From: Tilletiopsis washingtonensis
Taxonomy: Eukaryota; Basidiomycota; Exobasidiomycetes; Entylomatales
Direction: 5' to 3'
DNA length: 64,000 bases
Assembly (NCBI RefSeq): GCF_003144115.1
Contig: NW_020312008.1
Coordinates: forward strand, 524,477-588,476
Within the stretch, counting starts at the first letter, position 1. Every line of letters starts with the position of its first letter. Shown one piece after another: positions 21,912-32,616 of the stretch. Position numbers and translations under genes: made by a program. The notes beneath the pieces were generated by a model that had not been told where the DNA came from, ran no database searches, and was given only the letters and a program-made list of their open reading frames with translations.

Positions 21912-24275
21912 ATGCTCCCTCGCCTCCCTCTCCGCTCCTCCTCCTCTCTCCGTGCCGGCGCCACAGCTCGAGCGCAGCAGCACATGTCGCGCCGCGGCGC
22001 CTACGACGAGCCGCACGGCGGCGCCAGCGCCAGCGGCAGCGGGCGTGGTGGAGGGGCGAGCGGTGGAGGCTCCTCGTCGTCATGGCGCACCCCGGCGTTT
22101 CGCGACTCACGCCAGTACTCGCCGCCGGCGGGGCGCGGCGGCGCCAGACACGATGCGTACGACGACGGCGCTGGTGCTGCTGCCTCATACCAGGGCTATG
22201 CCGCGCAGCACACGCGCTGGGACGACGGCGGATCATCAGCTCCGGCGCCATTGAACTCCTGGCGGGGCGCGCAGCAGCAGCAGTCGCATGGCTGGGCAGG
22301 CCAGCAGCCGCAACAGTCGCACAGCTGGGCCGCTCAGCGACAACATGGCGACTGGCATGCCCCGCCGGCGGCGCGTGGCTGGGGCGAGCCGGGCGGGCAG
22401 GGCGCGCAGGGATGGGCCGAGCAGCGCAGCTGGCATGGCTATGCATCCCACGGCGACCAGCAGTACGGTGGAGAAGGCCAGCAGCACGCCTCACAGGCCG
22501 GCGCAGAGAGCTCGGCCGCTGCGTCGCGTCAAGGCAGGTACCAGCCTCCCGGGCGACGACACCAGCAGCAGCATCAGCAGCCGCAGCGCGGCTTCGCCTC
22601 CTCGGCACCGGGCAGCAGCGATGCGCCTGCGCCCTCTGCCAGCCGGGGCAAGGCGCGTCAAGACCGCGGTGGCCGCTGGCCATCGGCCTCCAAGCCTCTG
22701 CCACTGCGCGAGCGGCCGCGCGACTGGTATCTCGACGCCGTCGCCTCCTCTCCTCGCTGTTTCCCCGCGTCGCTCGAGTCGCCGCCCGGGCCACTGCCGC
22801 TCCTCATTCTCGACCTCAACGGCACGCTCGTGTATCGCGCCAGCGCCAGCAAGAGTGCCAATCCGACGCGCCGCCCGTATCTCGGCAGCTTCCTGCACTG
22901 GGCGCTTGGCGTGCAGGCGCATGAAGGTGGAGGCTCGCACTCGAGGGCACAGCAGTGGGAGGCATGGGATGAGGCGCGCGCCGAGCGAGAAGCAGAGGGC
23001 GCCGACGAGTCGACGGCATTGCCGCACGGCGTGGAGTTTTGGCCTTCGACTGCCGAGCGCGCCAGCGCCTCTGCGTCCGCGCCGCAGTCGACGCCGACGC
23101 AGATGTGGCGTAGTCATCCGAGCGAGCCACAGCCGACGGCTTCTTCGCGCTTCCGCCTCCTGCTGTGGTCCAGCGCACAGCCCAAGAATGTCGCCGCCAT
23201 GGCGCGTGCCATCTTCTCGCCCGCACAGGCGGCACATCTGCTGCGCGTCTGGGCACGCGACACACTCATGCCTCGCCGCTACATGGATGCCAAGGCCTCG
23301 AGCACCAAGGATCTCGAAATTGTCTGGGCGGCACTCAATGGCGATGGTGGCGCCGAGGGAGATGTGCAGGCAAGCGCAGAGGAACAGGAAGCGAGAGAGA
23401 TGCAGCTCGAAGGCGAACGACGCCTCCTCGCTCAGCATCGCAGCGAGGTCGACGCGCCGGGAGCCATGGCGTCCAGCGGTGGAGAGGCCTCTTCGCCTGC
23501 TGCCGCCACAGCCGCCGCCATAGCTGCCGAGCGCTACGTCCAGCCGCCCGCCTCTCCTCCTCTGCTCGAGGGCGCTGGCCACGAGAACGACGCACAGGCA
23601 TGGACGCCCGGGCGAGGCTATTCCGCCCACAACACGCTGCTGCTCGACGACTCGCCCGAAAAGGCTCGGCTGCAGCCGTACAACCATCTGCTGCTGCCCG
23701 AGTTCGACGCCAGGCGCGCGGCGCTGATGGTGCGCTGGCTCAATGCGCGCAAGGCAGAGGCGAGGAGTGTGCCGCAGGAGGAGGAGCCTCAGGCGCAAGA
23801 GGAGGAGGACGTCAAGCCGGGCTCTACATCCGAGCACGACGACACGAGCGCAGCAGCAGCAGCATCAGCCTCGCCCGCTGCAGCAGCAGCAGAGGCCGAG
23901 GCCAGCTCCAAGCCCAAGGCCAACAAGCGCCCTTTCCGGCCCGCCGCGCCGGCGCCGCACGAGTCGGAGCTCGACGATGTGCTGCTGCAGCTCGTCGGCG
24001 TGCTGGCCCACGCGCGCCGACAGCGCCACGTCGCGGCGTGGGTGCGCAGTGGCGGCCTGGGCTTCTTTGGCGGCATGGCGCAGCCGGGCATGCAGGATGC
24101 CGAGCCGCCCGTCGACGAGGAGGCCCAGGAGCAGGACGAGACGATGCAGACGGACAGCAGCGAGGAGCAAACGCAGCTGCGCCTGCAACATGCGCCGCAT
24201 GCTCGCACGCAGCGCTTCTGGGCGCAGGAGGGCCGTCTGGCTCTGCGCCTCGCGGGTGTCGAGTGTGCCGTGTGA
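21912..24275 (+). CDS. FCP1/NIF-like HAD-family protein with DLN in place of the DxD motif
   Basis: Proteins with an FCP1-homology fold are mostly phosphatases that use two Asp in DxDx(T/V). No introns; 787 residues from this start. The start chosen gives MLPRLPLRSSSSLRAG, an Arg/Ser-rich leader like a mitochondrial presequence; a second Met is at 21984. Residues 20-290 are low complexity, rich in Gly, Gln, Ser and Trp (GWAGQ, SWAAQ). The HAD core begins near 299 with LILDLNGTLVYR: first Asp at 301, but Asn at 303 where the acid-base Asp normally sits. FRLLLWSSAQPKNV and MDAKASSTKDLEIVW follow, then an insert of about 100 residues, then TLLLDDSPEKARLQP near 578 with the acidic motif of the family. 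DLNGT-type members are known in fungi and plants, so this is a subfamily trait; whether it is catalytic is open. The target is unknown. Confidence 0.8.
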   Translation: MLPRLPLRSSSSLRAGATARAQQHMSRRGAYDEPHGGASASGSGRGGGASGGGSSSSWRTPAFRDSRQYSPPAGRGGARHDAYDDGAGAAASYQGYAAQHTRWDDGGSSAPAPLNSWRGAQQQQSHGWAGQQPQQSHSWAAQRQHGDWHAPPAARGWGEPGGQGAQGWAEQRSWHGYASHGDQQYGGEGQQHASQAGAESSAAASRQGRYQPPGRRHQQQHQQPQRGFASSAPGSSDAPAPSASRGKARQDRGGRWPSASKPLPLRERPRDWYLDAVASSPRCFPASLESPPGPLPLLILDLNGTLVYRASASKSANPTRRPYLGSFLHWALGVQAHEGGGSHSRAQQWEAWDEARAEREAEGADESTALPHGVEFWPSTAERASASASAPQSTPTQMWRSHPSEPQPTASSRFRLLLWSSAQPKNVAAMARAIFSPAQAAHLLRVWARDTLMPRRYMDAKASSTKDLEIVWAALNGDGGAEGDVQASAEEQEAREMQLEGERRLLAQHRSEVDAPGAMASSGGEASSPAAATAAAIAAERYVQPPASPPLLEGAGHENDAQAWTPGRGYSAHNTLLLDDSPEKARLQPYNHLLLPEFDARRAALMVRWLNARKAEARSVPQEEEPQAQEEEDVKPGSTSEHDDTSAAAAASASPAAAAAEAEASSKPKANKRPFRPAAPAPHESELDDVLLQLVGVLAHARRQRHVAAWVRSGGLGFFGGMAQPGMQDAEPPVDEEAQEQDETMQTDSSEEQTQLRLQHAPHARTQRFWAQEGRLALRLAGVECAV

Positions 24276-24445
24276 AGAGCAGGGGCGGGGAGATAGTCAC
24301 GAATGCATTGATGACGTGCGAACGAGGCAGGCGTCCAAGGCCGTATAGAGGTTTTAGCGAATAGCGCGTGAGAGAGAGAGGAGGGGCAAGGGAAGCAAAG
24401 TCTCTAGAGTGCGGTCGTGGCGGATATGTGAGGCGAGGAGCGGAC

Positions 24446-27400
24446 CTATGCGGCGCCGACTGCGACGTCTCCGGCGTAGCCATCGTCGTCTGAAGGGAAG
24501 TGAGTGGGTCAGCATGCTGATCAGGACGGCATGTGCGGCGCGGGGACGTACAGAAGTTGGTGCCGTGCGTCGTGGCCTTTGTGATGCCGGCGCGGATGAG
24601 CCAGTCGCCAAAGTACTCGCCCTGCAGGCGCTCCTGCGAGTAGCGCTTGATCATGGGCTCGAGCACGGCGAGGATCTCCTCCTCGCCGACGTCGGACATG
24701 TACGGCTTGCTGAGGCGCTGCCCGTCCTGGCCGCCGCCGAGGAGCATGAGGTAGCGTCCGGGCGCGCGACCGACGAAGCCGATTGGCGTCATCCACGGCC
24801 GCGAGCAGCCGTTGGCACAGCCGCTCATGCGCATCGGAATCTCGACCTCGCGCAGTCCGTAGCGCTCGATGATCTTCTCGACCTTCTCGACGAGCACGGG
24901 CAGGTAGCGCTCCGACTCGGCAAACGCCAGGCCACACGTGGGGAAGGCGACGCACGCAGAGGCACTGAGCTTGATGCCCGAGTGGCGCCAGTTGTCCATG
25001 CCCCACTTGACGAGGTGCGCCTCGATGCGCTCCTTGTCCTCCGGCGCCACGTCGCTGACGATGATGTGCTGGTTGGGCGTCATGCGCAGGTTGCCCTTGT
25101 GGATCTTGCACAGCTCGCGCAGGCCCGTGCGGAACTCGTCGCCCGGCGCGTCGCGCACGCGGCCGTTCTCGAGCCAGAGGCCGCAGTGCCAGTTGCCCTT
25201 GTAGTCCTGGCTCCAGCCGTACGAGTCCGTGTTGGTCTCGAAGTGGAACTGGCGCGCCGGCTGCAGCTTGTGGCCCAGGCGCTTCTCGAGCTCCGCCGTA
25301 AAGGCCTCGGGGCCCTTCCAGTAGTTGTCGATGGTGTACTTCAGGCGCGCCTGCTTGCGGTTGGCGCGGTTGCCCGTGTCGCGCTGGATGAGCATGATGT
25401 GCTTGCACGCCTCGAGCGTCTGCTCCGGCGTCACGAAGCCAATCACGTCGCCGAGACGCGGGTACGTGGCCTTCATCGAGTGCGTCACGCCCATGCCGCC
25501 GCCGACGGAGACGTTGAAGCCCACCAGCCGCTTCGTCGCCGGGTCGGCAATGGCAATGAGACCAATGTCGTGCGCGAAGCAGTCGGTGTCGTTGCGCGGC
25601 GGCACGGCAATGGCAATCTTGAACTTGCGCGGCAGGTAGTAGTTGCCGTACAGCGGCTCGTGGTCCTGCAGCGCGCCGCCGGCGAGCAGCTGCTTCTTCT
25701 TCGAGTCCGTCTTCTCGTCGAGCCAGATCTCGTGGTAGGCATCCATGCGCGGCAGCAGGTACTCGCTGATGGCCTTGCTGAACTCAAACACATCCTCGTG
25801 CAGCTGCGAGAGCGCCGGGTTGGGACTGCACATGACGTTGCGGTTCACGTCGCCGCACGCGGCAATCGTGTCGAGCATGCTCTTGTTGATGCCCTGCATC
25901 GCCGCCTTGAGGTTCTCCTTGATGATGCAGTGGTACTGGATCGTCTGGCGCGTCGTGATCTTGAGCGTGTTGTTGCCGTAGTCGGTCGCCACGTCGTCGA
26001 GCTTGATCCACTGCTCGGGCGTGCACACGCCGCCGGGGATGCGGCAGCGGATCATGAACGAGTAGGCCGGCTCAAGGCCGGCGGCCTTGCGCTCGTCGAA
26101 CGTGTCGCGGTCGTACTGCTGGTACGTGCCGTGGAACTTGGTCAGCTGGCCGTCGGACTCGGCCAGCGCACCCGTGCTCTTGTCCTTGAGGCCCTCGAGA
26201 ATCGTGCCGCGCAGGTAGTTCGAGGCGATCTTGATGTGCTCGTTGGTGATCGGCTCCGGCTCCGACTCCTTGACCTCGATCGAGTCGACGCCGAGCGCCT
26301 TCCACAGCGTCGGCTCCCAGGCCTTGTAGCCCGTCTGTGCGCCGTCGGGGTCCTGGTCGTCGCCGAGGCCGATGGGCGCCATGCGCTCGGCGCCCAGCAC
26401 CTCGAGGCGCGCGTCGAGGTCCTTGCCGGGCTTGTTGTAGTAGCGCGCATCCTCGGGCCGCGGCCAGTAGTGGCTGTCGCCCATGGCAAAGACGGTGTAC
26501 TTGGGCGCCTCAGCGTCGGCGGCGGCGGCAGCCAGGTCGCCCTGCTGCATCTTGGCGAGCGTCTTGAACGTGTCGCGCGCGTTCTGCGGCGCCTCGCCCT
26601 GGCCGGCCGTCGAGGTGACAAAGACGACGTTCTTCTCCTTGACGAGCTCGTCGGCGATGGGGAAGTCGTCCATGGCCAGCGTGCGTGCGGCGAGGCCGCG
26701 CATCTTGGCGCGCATGCCGAGCTTGCGCGCCACCTTTTCGGCGTTGCCGCCGTCGGAGGCGAAGAGAATGAGCAGCGGCGGGCCGTCCATGTTGCCGAGG
26801 AGCGAGTCGTATGCCTCGCGCGCCTTGCGGCGCTGCAGCTCGCGCAGACCCGTGCCGGCGCTCGACGCCAGCTCGTAGGAGAGCTGCGGGCGCACGTTGG
26901 CCAGGTTCGAGACGTGGCTCTGGCGGTCGAGGAAGGCCTTGAGCTGCTCGCGCACACGCACGCCGTCCAGGCGGAACACGTCGGCGCCGCGGCTCTCGGC
27001 CGAGGGGTCCCAGCGGAAGAGCGGCCAGTAGCCCGAGTCGACGGCCAGCTTCGTCTCGCGCAGCACCTCGAGCGCCGGAGCATCCTCGGTGCGGTACGGA
27101 ATGTAGGCCAGCACGACGGAGGGACCGTCGAAGCGGTCGGCCTCCATGAGGGCGTGCAGCACCTGCGTGTAGTCGGCATACACTGCCGTCGAGGCCACGT
27201 AGGTGCCGCCGTAGTTCATGGCGTACAGGCCGACGTCCTTCTTGCGCTTGTGTGCCTCCTGCGCGTCGCGCTTCGAGTACGGCAGTGTGTCGAAGATGAG
27301 CATGTTGATGTTCTTGCCCGACGCAATGACGTGGTGCACGCCACTCATGCCCGAGTCGTACGCCCACGCATCGCTGCCGACGATCCAGCGCGACTTGGGC

Positions 27401-28854
27401 GCCAGGTGGGCGCCGAGGGCGCGCACGCGGTCCAGCGCAGGCGTAGAATCGGCAGCCAGCAGCTGCGCCAGCTTGGGCGCAGCGGCAGCGCGCTTCTCGT
27501 CAGACTTGGCCGTGAGCCAGGCATTGAGCGCCTCGTGCAGGTTCTCGGCGAGGCCGCCGGCACGCAGAGCGTCCTGCGCCACACGCCGCAGCTCCTCGCT
27601 GCCCTCGAGCTGCGCCAGCGTCTGGCCAAAGGCAAACTCGGGGCTGCGCGCCGAGGGGTGCGGGTGTGCGTCGGACGAGGGAGAGTTGATGACGGAAAGG
27701 CGCTCCTTGAAGACCTGCTGCAGCATCACGTTGTACGCCTCCTCCTGCTTGGGCGCCACGACGGGTGCGGCGTGGTTGAGCGCCGGCGCGGCCACGCGCT
27801 GTGCGCCAATCACAAAGCCGCTGGCGGCCTTGGGCGAGGTGAGCGCGGCGACGAGCTTGTCCGAGACGGTGTCGTCGCCCGAGACGTCGCCGAGCACGCC
27901 GGAAAGCAGGCGCGCCGGCATGGCGCGGCCGCCATCGACGGCCGCGCGCTGGCACGCGCCGGCGACATCGACAAAGAGCGGGCCCATGCGCGTCGAGCGA
28001 CGCTGGCTCGCCTCGAGCACGGCAATCTGCTTGACGGCGGGCGCCAGGTCGAAGAGACGCTCGGCCAGGAACGGCCGCACCAGGCTGACCTCGACGATGT
28101 CGACCTGCGATGAGAGCTGTGCCGCGCCGGGGCCGAGCACGATGGCCAGATCCGCCGCGCCCGGCTCGCCGTGCAGCGTAAAGGGCGCCAGCGAGCGGCC
28201 CACGAGCGACGAGACGGTCGAGTAGGCCTCGTTGACGGCGTGCGTGAGCGACTCGGCGGCGCTCGAGGTGCCGTTGAGGATCGAGGCCTTTGTGGCGAGC
28301 GCCTTGGTCAGCTCCGCCTCGCTGACCTCAGCCACGGCGTCCTCGTCGCCGAGCGCCTCGTCGAAGAAGTGAATGACACCAGTGGAGTGTGCCGTGGCGA
28401 GGCGCGCGGCGAGGATGGCGTGGTCGTGGGCCTGCGTGGCGGTGGAGCTGTAGAGGAGCACGAGGCCGGACGAGCGCAGCGCCAGCACGTCGGAGTGGTC
28501 GCCGCTGGTGGCGACGTGCACGACGGCCTGCGCCTTGGCGAGCGCGGCGAGGTGCGGCACGATGCGCGTCAGCGCGCCCTGCTCGGCGGCGAGGAGCAGC
28601 GTGGCGAGGCCGCTGCGCTTCGACGCGCGCACGAGGTCGGCGCCGGCGTCGGCGTTGGGCGGCAGCGTGGCGATGCTCTCCTGCGCCTGTGCCGAGTGCG
28701 CGGCGAGCGCGGCGAGCGCGGGGGCAAACGGCGAGACGTCGGCGCCCGAGCTGCTGGCGGCGGGCGCCAGGCTGAAGAGCGAGCGCGAGGTGAGGGCGGC
28801 GATGCGCGCCACCTGCGCCGCAGCCGGCGGCGCCGTGGCAGACGTCGAGGCCAT
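24446..28854 (-). CDS. MET5: Sulfite reductase (NADPH) beta subunit
   Basis: Reduces sulfite to sulfide with siroheme and a 4Fe-4S cluster, for cysteine and methionine synthesis; it works with the flavoprotein subunit Met10. Exons 28854-24552 and 24489-24446, 1448 residues, as expected for the fungal enzyme (yeast about 1442). The N-terminal 650 residues resemble the pyruvate-ferredoxin-oxidoreductase-like part seen in fungal Met5. A flavodoxin-like domain spans about 690-850 (LILFASDGGNAEKVARKLG, TSTAGQGEAP). The hemoprotein follows from about 870, with CIIKENLKAAMQGINKS, the cluster ligands near 1298 (SACVAFPTCGLAF) and near 1344 (MSGCANGCSRPW). The short last exon changes the tail to HGTNFYDDGYAGDVAVGAA; without splicing the frame runs on into unrelated sequence, so the intron (24490-24551) is likely real. 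Start chosen at the first ATG of the frame, in CCCAGCATGG. Convergent with the HAD gene, 170 bases away. Confidence 0.97.
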
Positions 28855-30400
28855 GCTGGGCGGCGAGCCGCGCGGGTGAGAGGGAGAGGGTGTGGGTGAT
28901 GCGACCGGCGCTGTGTCTAGTGGTGGCAGAGAGACGGAGCGGCGGGAGAGGGAGAGGGTGGTGACAACGAGGGGAGAGGATGTGTGCGGGAAGAAGGAGG
29001 CGGCGCCACGGACGCTGGACAAGGGTGCAGCCAGCAGCAGCCGGAAGATGTGCGGCGGCGGGCGCTGGCGGCCCAGCGCAGCGCGCACCGCCGCGGCGGC
29101 GAGCGAGTCAGCGTCTTGCCCCGGCCAGCGCCGGCTCGGGCGGGCTGGCGCCCCATGCCCAGCAGCGAGGCTCGAGGCTGCAGCTGACTTCGCCGACGCA
29201 CCAAATTGTGCGCCCGCGAGCGAGGGTCTCGCCGGCGGCTTGCAGCGTGCCTGCTGTCAGCAGCAGCCGCCACGCCCGCCTCGCGCAGGCGCAGGCGGAT
29301 TACACATCGCCGGCCACCGGCCGCACGCCTCCTGCTCTTGCGTCCAACAGGCGCAGCGCACGCTTCAGCCCGCACTCCGCCTCGGCCGCAAGGCCCCCGC
29401 CCGCCTCTGGGGTCCCACGGCGTGGCGGCCGCGCTCCACGCTTCCCCAGAGCGAGAGCCTGGCCTTTGCCTTCGCATCTGCTCCTCTCTCCAGAGGTGGC
29501 AGTCCAGCCAAAGTGACGTCCAAGGTGTGTCCTCTTCGCGTGCGGCAGCTCAAGGGTGCTGCCGTCAGCTCAACATTTTTGGCCCGGCGCAGCCGGAGGC
29601 GGCTTGAATAAGCATGGCGGGAAGCCAGCCTGGAGCCGGCGCGCTCGGGGAGAAGGGCAGGCGTGCGTTCGCCGCACGAGCACGCCATCGCTCCACGCTT
29701 AGTCAGCAGAGGACTACGCTCCCACGCTCTTCACGTCCGACCTCGATGCCGCCAGGAGGGGGTCGCTGCAGCACAGCACCGGACGCATGCTCTGGCTGAT
29801 GCTGGCCAACTGGAAAGCGATGCCTATGCCACATGCAATTGTCATCGTCCCACGCACACGGAGACGCTTGAAAGAACCTCAGAGCACGACACAGGGATCA
29901 AGGGCAGTCACTGTTGCCGAGCTCAGTCAAAGTCGGACTCGCACACTGGGGACATGAGCAGGTTGGTGGTTGAAAGTGGAGCTGCGAGGCAGCAAGATGC
30001 CAGGATGACGTTCGTGCCGCTCGGTGGAGTCAGCGGGAGCGAGGAACGAAGCAGGTGCATAAGCGTCGCTAGTTCTGCGCCCGCGACGACCTGCGAAGCC
30101 CATGAGCCGTCGGCAGAGCGTCAAGCTCAGCACGTGAACACCTGACCCTGTCTCCACGCCCGACGACCACGCTCAGACCCAGGCAGATTACGAGTGGCAA
30201 GCGCTGATCATTCCTCGCGCCTGGCCACTCGGGGTGCGGCCACTGTGCGTGGCGCGCACCCAAGAGTGTCGGCACCATCCCGACCATGTAGCGTCCCCTC
30301 CAAGCATGTACGAAGCGATATGGAGAGAGAAGAGTGCTTGAAGAGGTGCTATGGAACAAGTGGTGACATCGACTGCCGCTCACGCCCTGGATGGAGCAAT
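28855..30400. other. Intergenic, MET5 start to eL32 stop
   Basis: About 1.5 kb without a gene that I can support. The left part must contain the MET5 promoter. The right part is less GC-rich and should hold the eL32 3' untranslated region. Long open frames exist on both strands, but none has motifs, and the GC content alone explains them. No tRNA-like B box was seen. Confidence 0.5.
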
Positions 30401-31205
30401 CTATGCCTCCTCGGCGCGCAGCTTGGCGTTGGCGTTGGTCACCTTGACGCCGAGCACCTTGGCCCTGCAAGAGCGAGCTGGTCAGTTGACTGCTGAGAAG
30501 CGAAAGGAAGAGTGTCCCAGCGCTCCAGTAGCCGCAGGCCGCAGCGTCTCGCAAGCGGCTCCGGCCAAACAGTGTCCACCGCGTCCTGGGAACGTGGCAT
30601 GGTCTGGGCCTGTCCATGAAGCGACTGCCGACGGTCCCGCAACCCCGATCCCGCCCGTCATTTAGTGGCCTTCCCTCTGCCTCTGCCCCTTGTTGCAGCT
30701 GACGCCTCCTGCGCCCTCTGCTGTCCCCTCGCGGCGTCCCTCGACCTCTCTCGCAGCTCGTGCATGCTTTCTCGGGCAACTCACTTCTCGAGGATCTCAA
30801 TGCGCTTGCGGCTCGAGACGTTGTGGGCAATCTCGGCAGCGAAGGACTGGTTGTGCCTGAGGGACGAAGAGAGGGGTGAGCCTCATGCTCGCATACTCGC
30901 CTGTCCCACCTCTTCGCATTTCCCCTCTACCCCTCGCACTGCACGCACATGAGGAGCAGCTCAACGTCATTGACGTTGGAGACGACGAGGCGACGGTAGC
31001 CGTTGGGCATGAGGTGGCGCGTCTTCTTGTTGCTGCCGTAGCCGATCTTCGGCTGCGCAGCCGTGCCGCGGAAGCGACGACGAACCGCCGAGTCGATGCC
31101 GCGCTCGTGGCGGTGCGACTCGCCCACGCGGTGGTAGCGGTCCGAGTGGTGGCGCTTGAACTTCTTCGTGCGCTTCTTGACGATCGGGATCTTGGTGGCC
31201 GGCAT
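30401..31205 (-). CDS. RPL32: 60S ribosomal protein eL32
   Basis: A small basic protein of the large ribosomal subunit. Exons 31205-30949, 30856-30785 and 30464-30401 give 130 residues, the normal size. It begins [16 protein letters not shown]; the diagnostic stretches [41 protein letters not shown] and [17 protein letters not shown] are all present, and it ends with [14 protein letters not shown]. The second coding intron (30465-30784, 320 bases) is far longer than most here. The ATG follows CCCCTCAG-TTCAAG, a likely acceptor, so an intron in the 5' leader is probable (listed separately). Divergent from uL13. Confidence 0.97.
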
Positions 31206-31211
31206 CTTGAA

Positions 31212-31666
31212 CTGAGGGGGCGAGCGTAAGTCGCAAGCTAGAGAGAGTGGTGGTGCGGTGATGCAAGAGCAAGGGAGTCGCGCAGCGCAGACCTTAGAGG
31301 CCGGCGGCCGCACAGCGCCAGACGGCGCTCGGTTTCGCGAAACCCCTCGCTGCCCCGTCTGCGCGCGTGTCCGATCCGCCCTGGCCCTCCGCCTGTCTAA
31401 ACGTCTTGCACTGCCTGCCGAAGCCCCTGCCTTCTCGTGCCTCCAGACATCATGCGTGCGGCTGCCAGCATGTCTCCTGCGTGCCCAGCAGGGCCTGTCG
31501 GGCGCCTGTCACTGCACGCTGGCCTGGCAGCACCGCTCGAGGGCGCCGAGATGCGCTTCGGCCGCGCAACTGCGCATGGCCGGCGCGATGGTGCGTGCAG
31601 CACGCCGACGAGGAGGACGCGCAGCGAAGAGAGAGAGAGCGAGGCAACGCGGTGCGGCATACTTAC
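31212..31666 (-). other. Probable intron in the 5' leader of RPL32
   Basis: On the minus strand a strong donor GTAAGTATG at 31666 and a pyrimidine-rich acceptor ending CCCCCTCAG at 31212 bracket 455 bases just before the ATG. Leader introns are common in ribosomal protein genes of basidiomycetes. No ATG lies in the visible part of the leader exon just upstream. Transcript data are needed to confirm the ends. Confidence 0.55.
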
Positions 31667-32616
31667 GTTGAGGGGATGGGGTGCGGGAGCCAGGGTGGAA
31701 GCGCCTGCTGGCGGGTTGAGGGGGGCGGCGAAATCGCAGCCCGCGCCGCGTGCGCGACGGCGACGCTTCGCCGGCCCGAATCTCCGTCTTTTGCGTGGGC
31801 GGCGAAGGGCGGCGCTGCGTGCAGGCGCCGCGCCTACGCGTGTGCTGCGGCGCGCGCCGACGAAGCGCCAGAGGGTGGCGGCACACGCGCACGTGACCAG
31901 CCGCTCTTCGCGCTGCAGGCGGCTGCGGGCGCGACGGCGAGCTTGCGGCGCCGTGCAGCTGCAGCTCTGTCTCCCTCTCCGCCCCGCCGCCCCTCGCCGA
32001 CTTCGCGCGCTGCCATCTCTCTCTCCCGCCATCCCCCCTCAAGACTCCGCCCCGTTAGTATGCCCCGCCTCGTCTCTCTTCGCACCTCGCCTCTACCGTG
32101 CACACGCGTGCATACGTCGTCGAGCTGGCACCGCCGATGTGCCCCCGGTCCGCGCTGCCGCGATGCAGATCTCGCACTTCTGCGACGAGCGCGCGCATAG
32201 AGCCAGCAGCCCACGCAGACGGCCTCGCAGCGTGGCAGCGTCGCAGCGGTACTGCACGCTCCGCTGGCGTGCTCTCTATTTGCTGCGCTGTGGGCCAAGG
32301 CTCGCAAGGCGATGGACGCTGGGCTCGGCGACGCTCCTTGCGGACCATGCTGCGGCGCGGGATAGCGGCACGCCCACCGAGATGCGTGTCGCGCCGCAGC
32401 ACCTGGGACGGGCCTGTGCTGGTCGCGCTCTGCTGGCGCATTAGAGCATGATGGAGAGCATCGCAGATCCAGGTGCAGTCGGCTTGCGGGTGGCCTCGCC
32501 CAGCAGCAGTGGCCCAGGCAGGCAGGCGGCGAGTGCGAGAGACGGCGATGGCACGTCGCGTCCAGTCCTGCCCAGCGCGCACGCTGGACGCTCCTGCTCA
32601 CACCACTCCCACAGCC
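31667..32616. promoter_or_regulatory. Shared divergent region, RPL32 / RPL16
   Basis: About 950 bases between the RPL32 leader and the RPL16 ATG. It contains pyrimidine tracts such as TCTCTCTCCCGCC near 32010-32030. CACTCCCACAG directly before the RPL16 start looks like a splice acceptor, so RPL16 may also have a leader intron; I could not fix its donor. Two ribosomal protein genes sharing one upstream region would favour equal expression. Confidence 0.5.

Noticed and set aside
23824-29088. Sulfite reductase frame extended at both ends to 1754 codons
   Set aside because: The upstream extension has no ATG at its beginning, and the downstream extension is a read-through of the short last intron into unrelated sequence overlapping the convergent HAD gene.
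28917-29611. Several overlapping open frames in the gap upstream of MET5
   Set aside because: They occur on both strands at once, lack motifs and splice logic, and are expected by chance at this GC level.
30069-30830. 253-codon minus-strand frame covering eL32 exons 2 and 3
   Set aside because: It is in the wrong frame for eL32 and contains its introns; a by-product of high GC.
31430-31470. ATGATGT as a C box of a small nucleolar RNA in the RPL32 leader intron
   Set aside because: No CTGA D box with flanking pairing could be found at a suitable distance.
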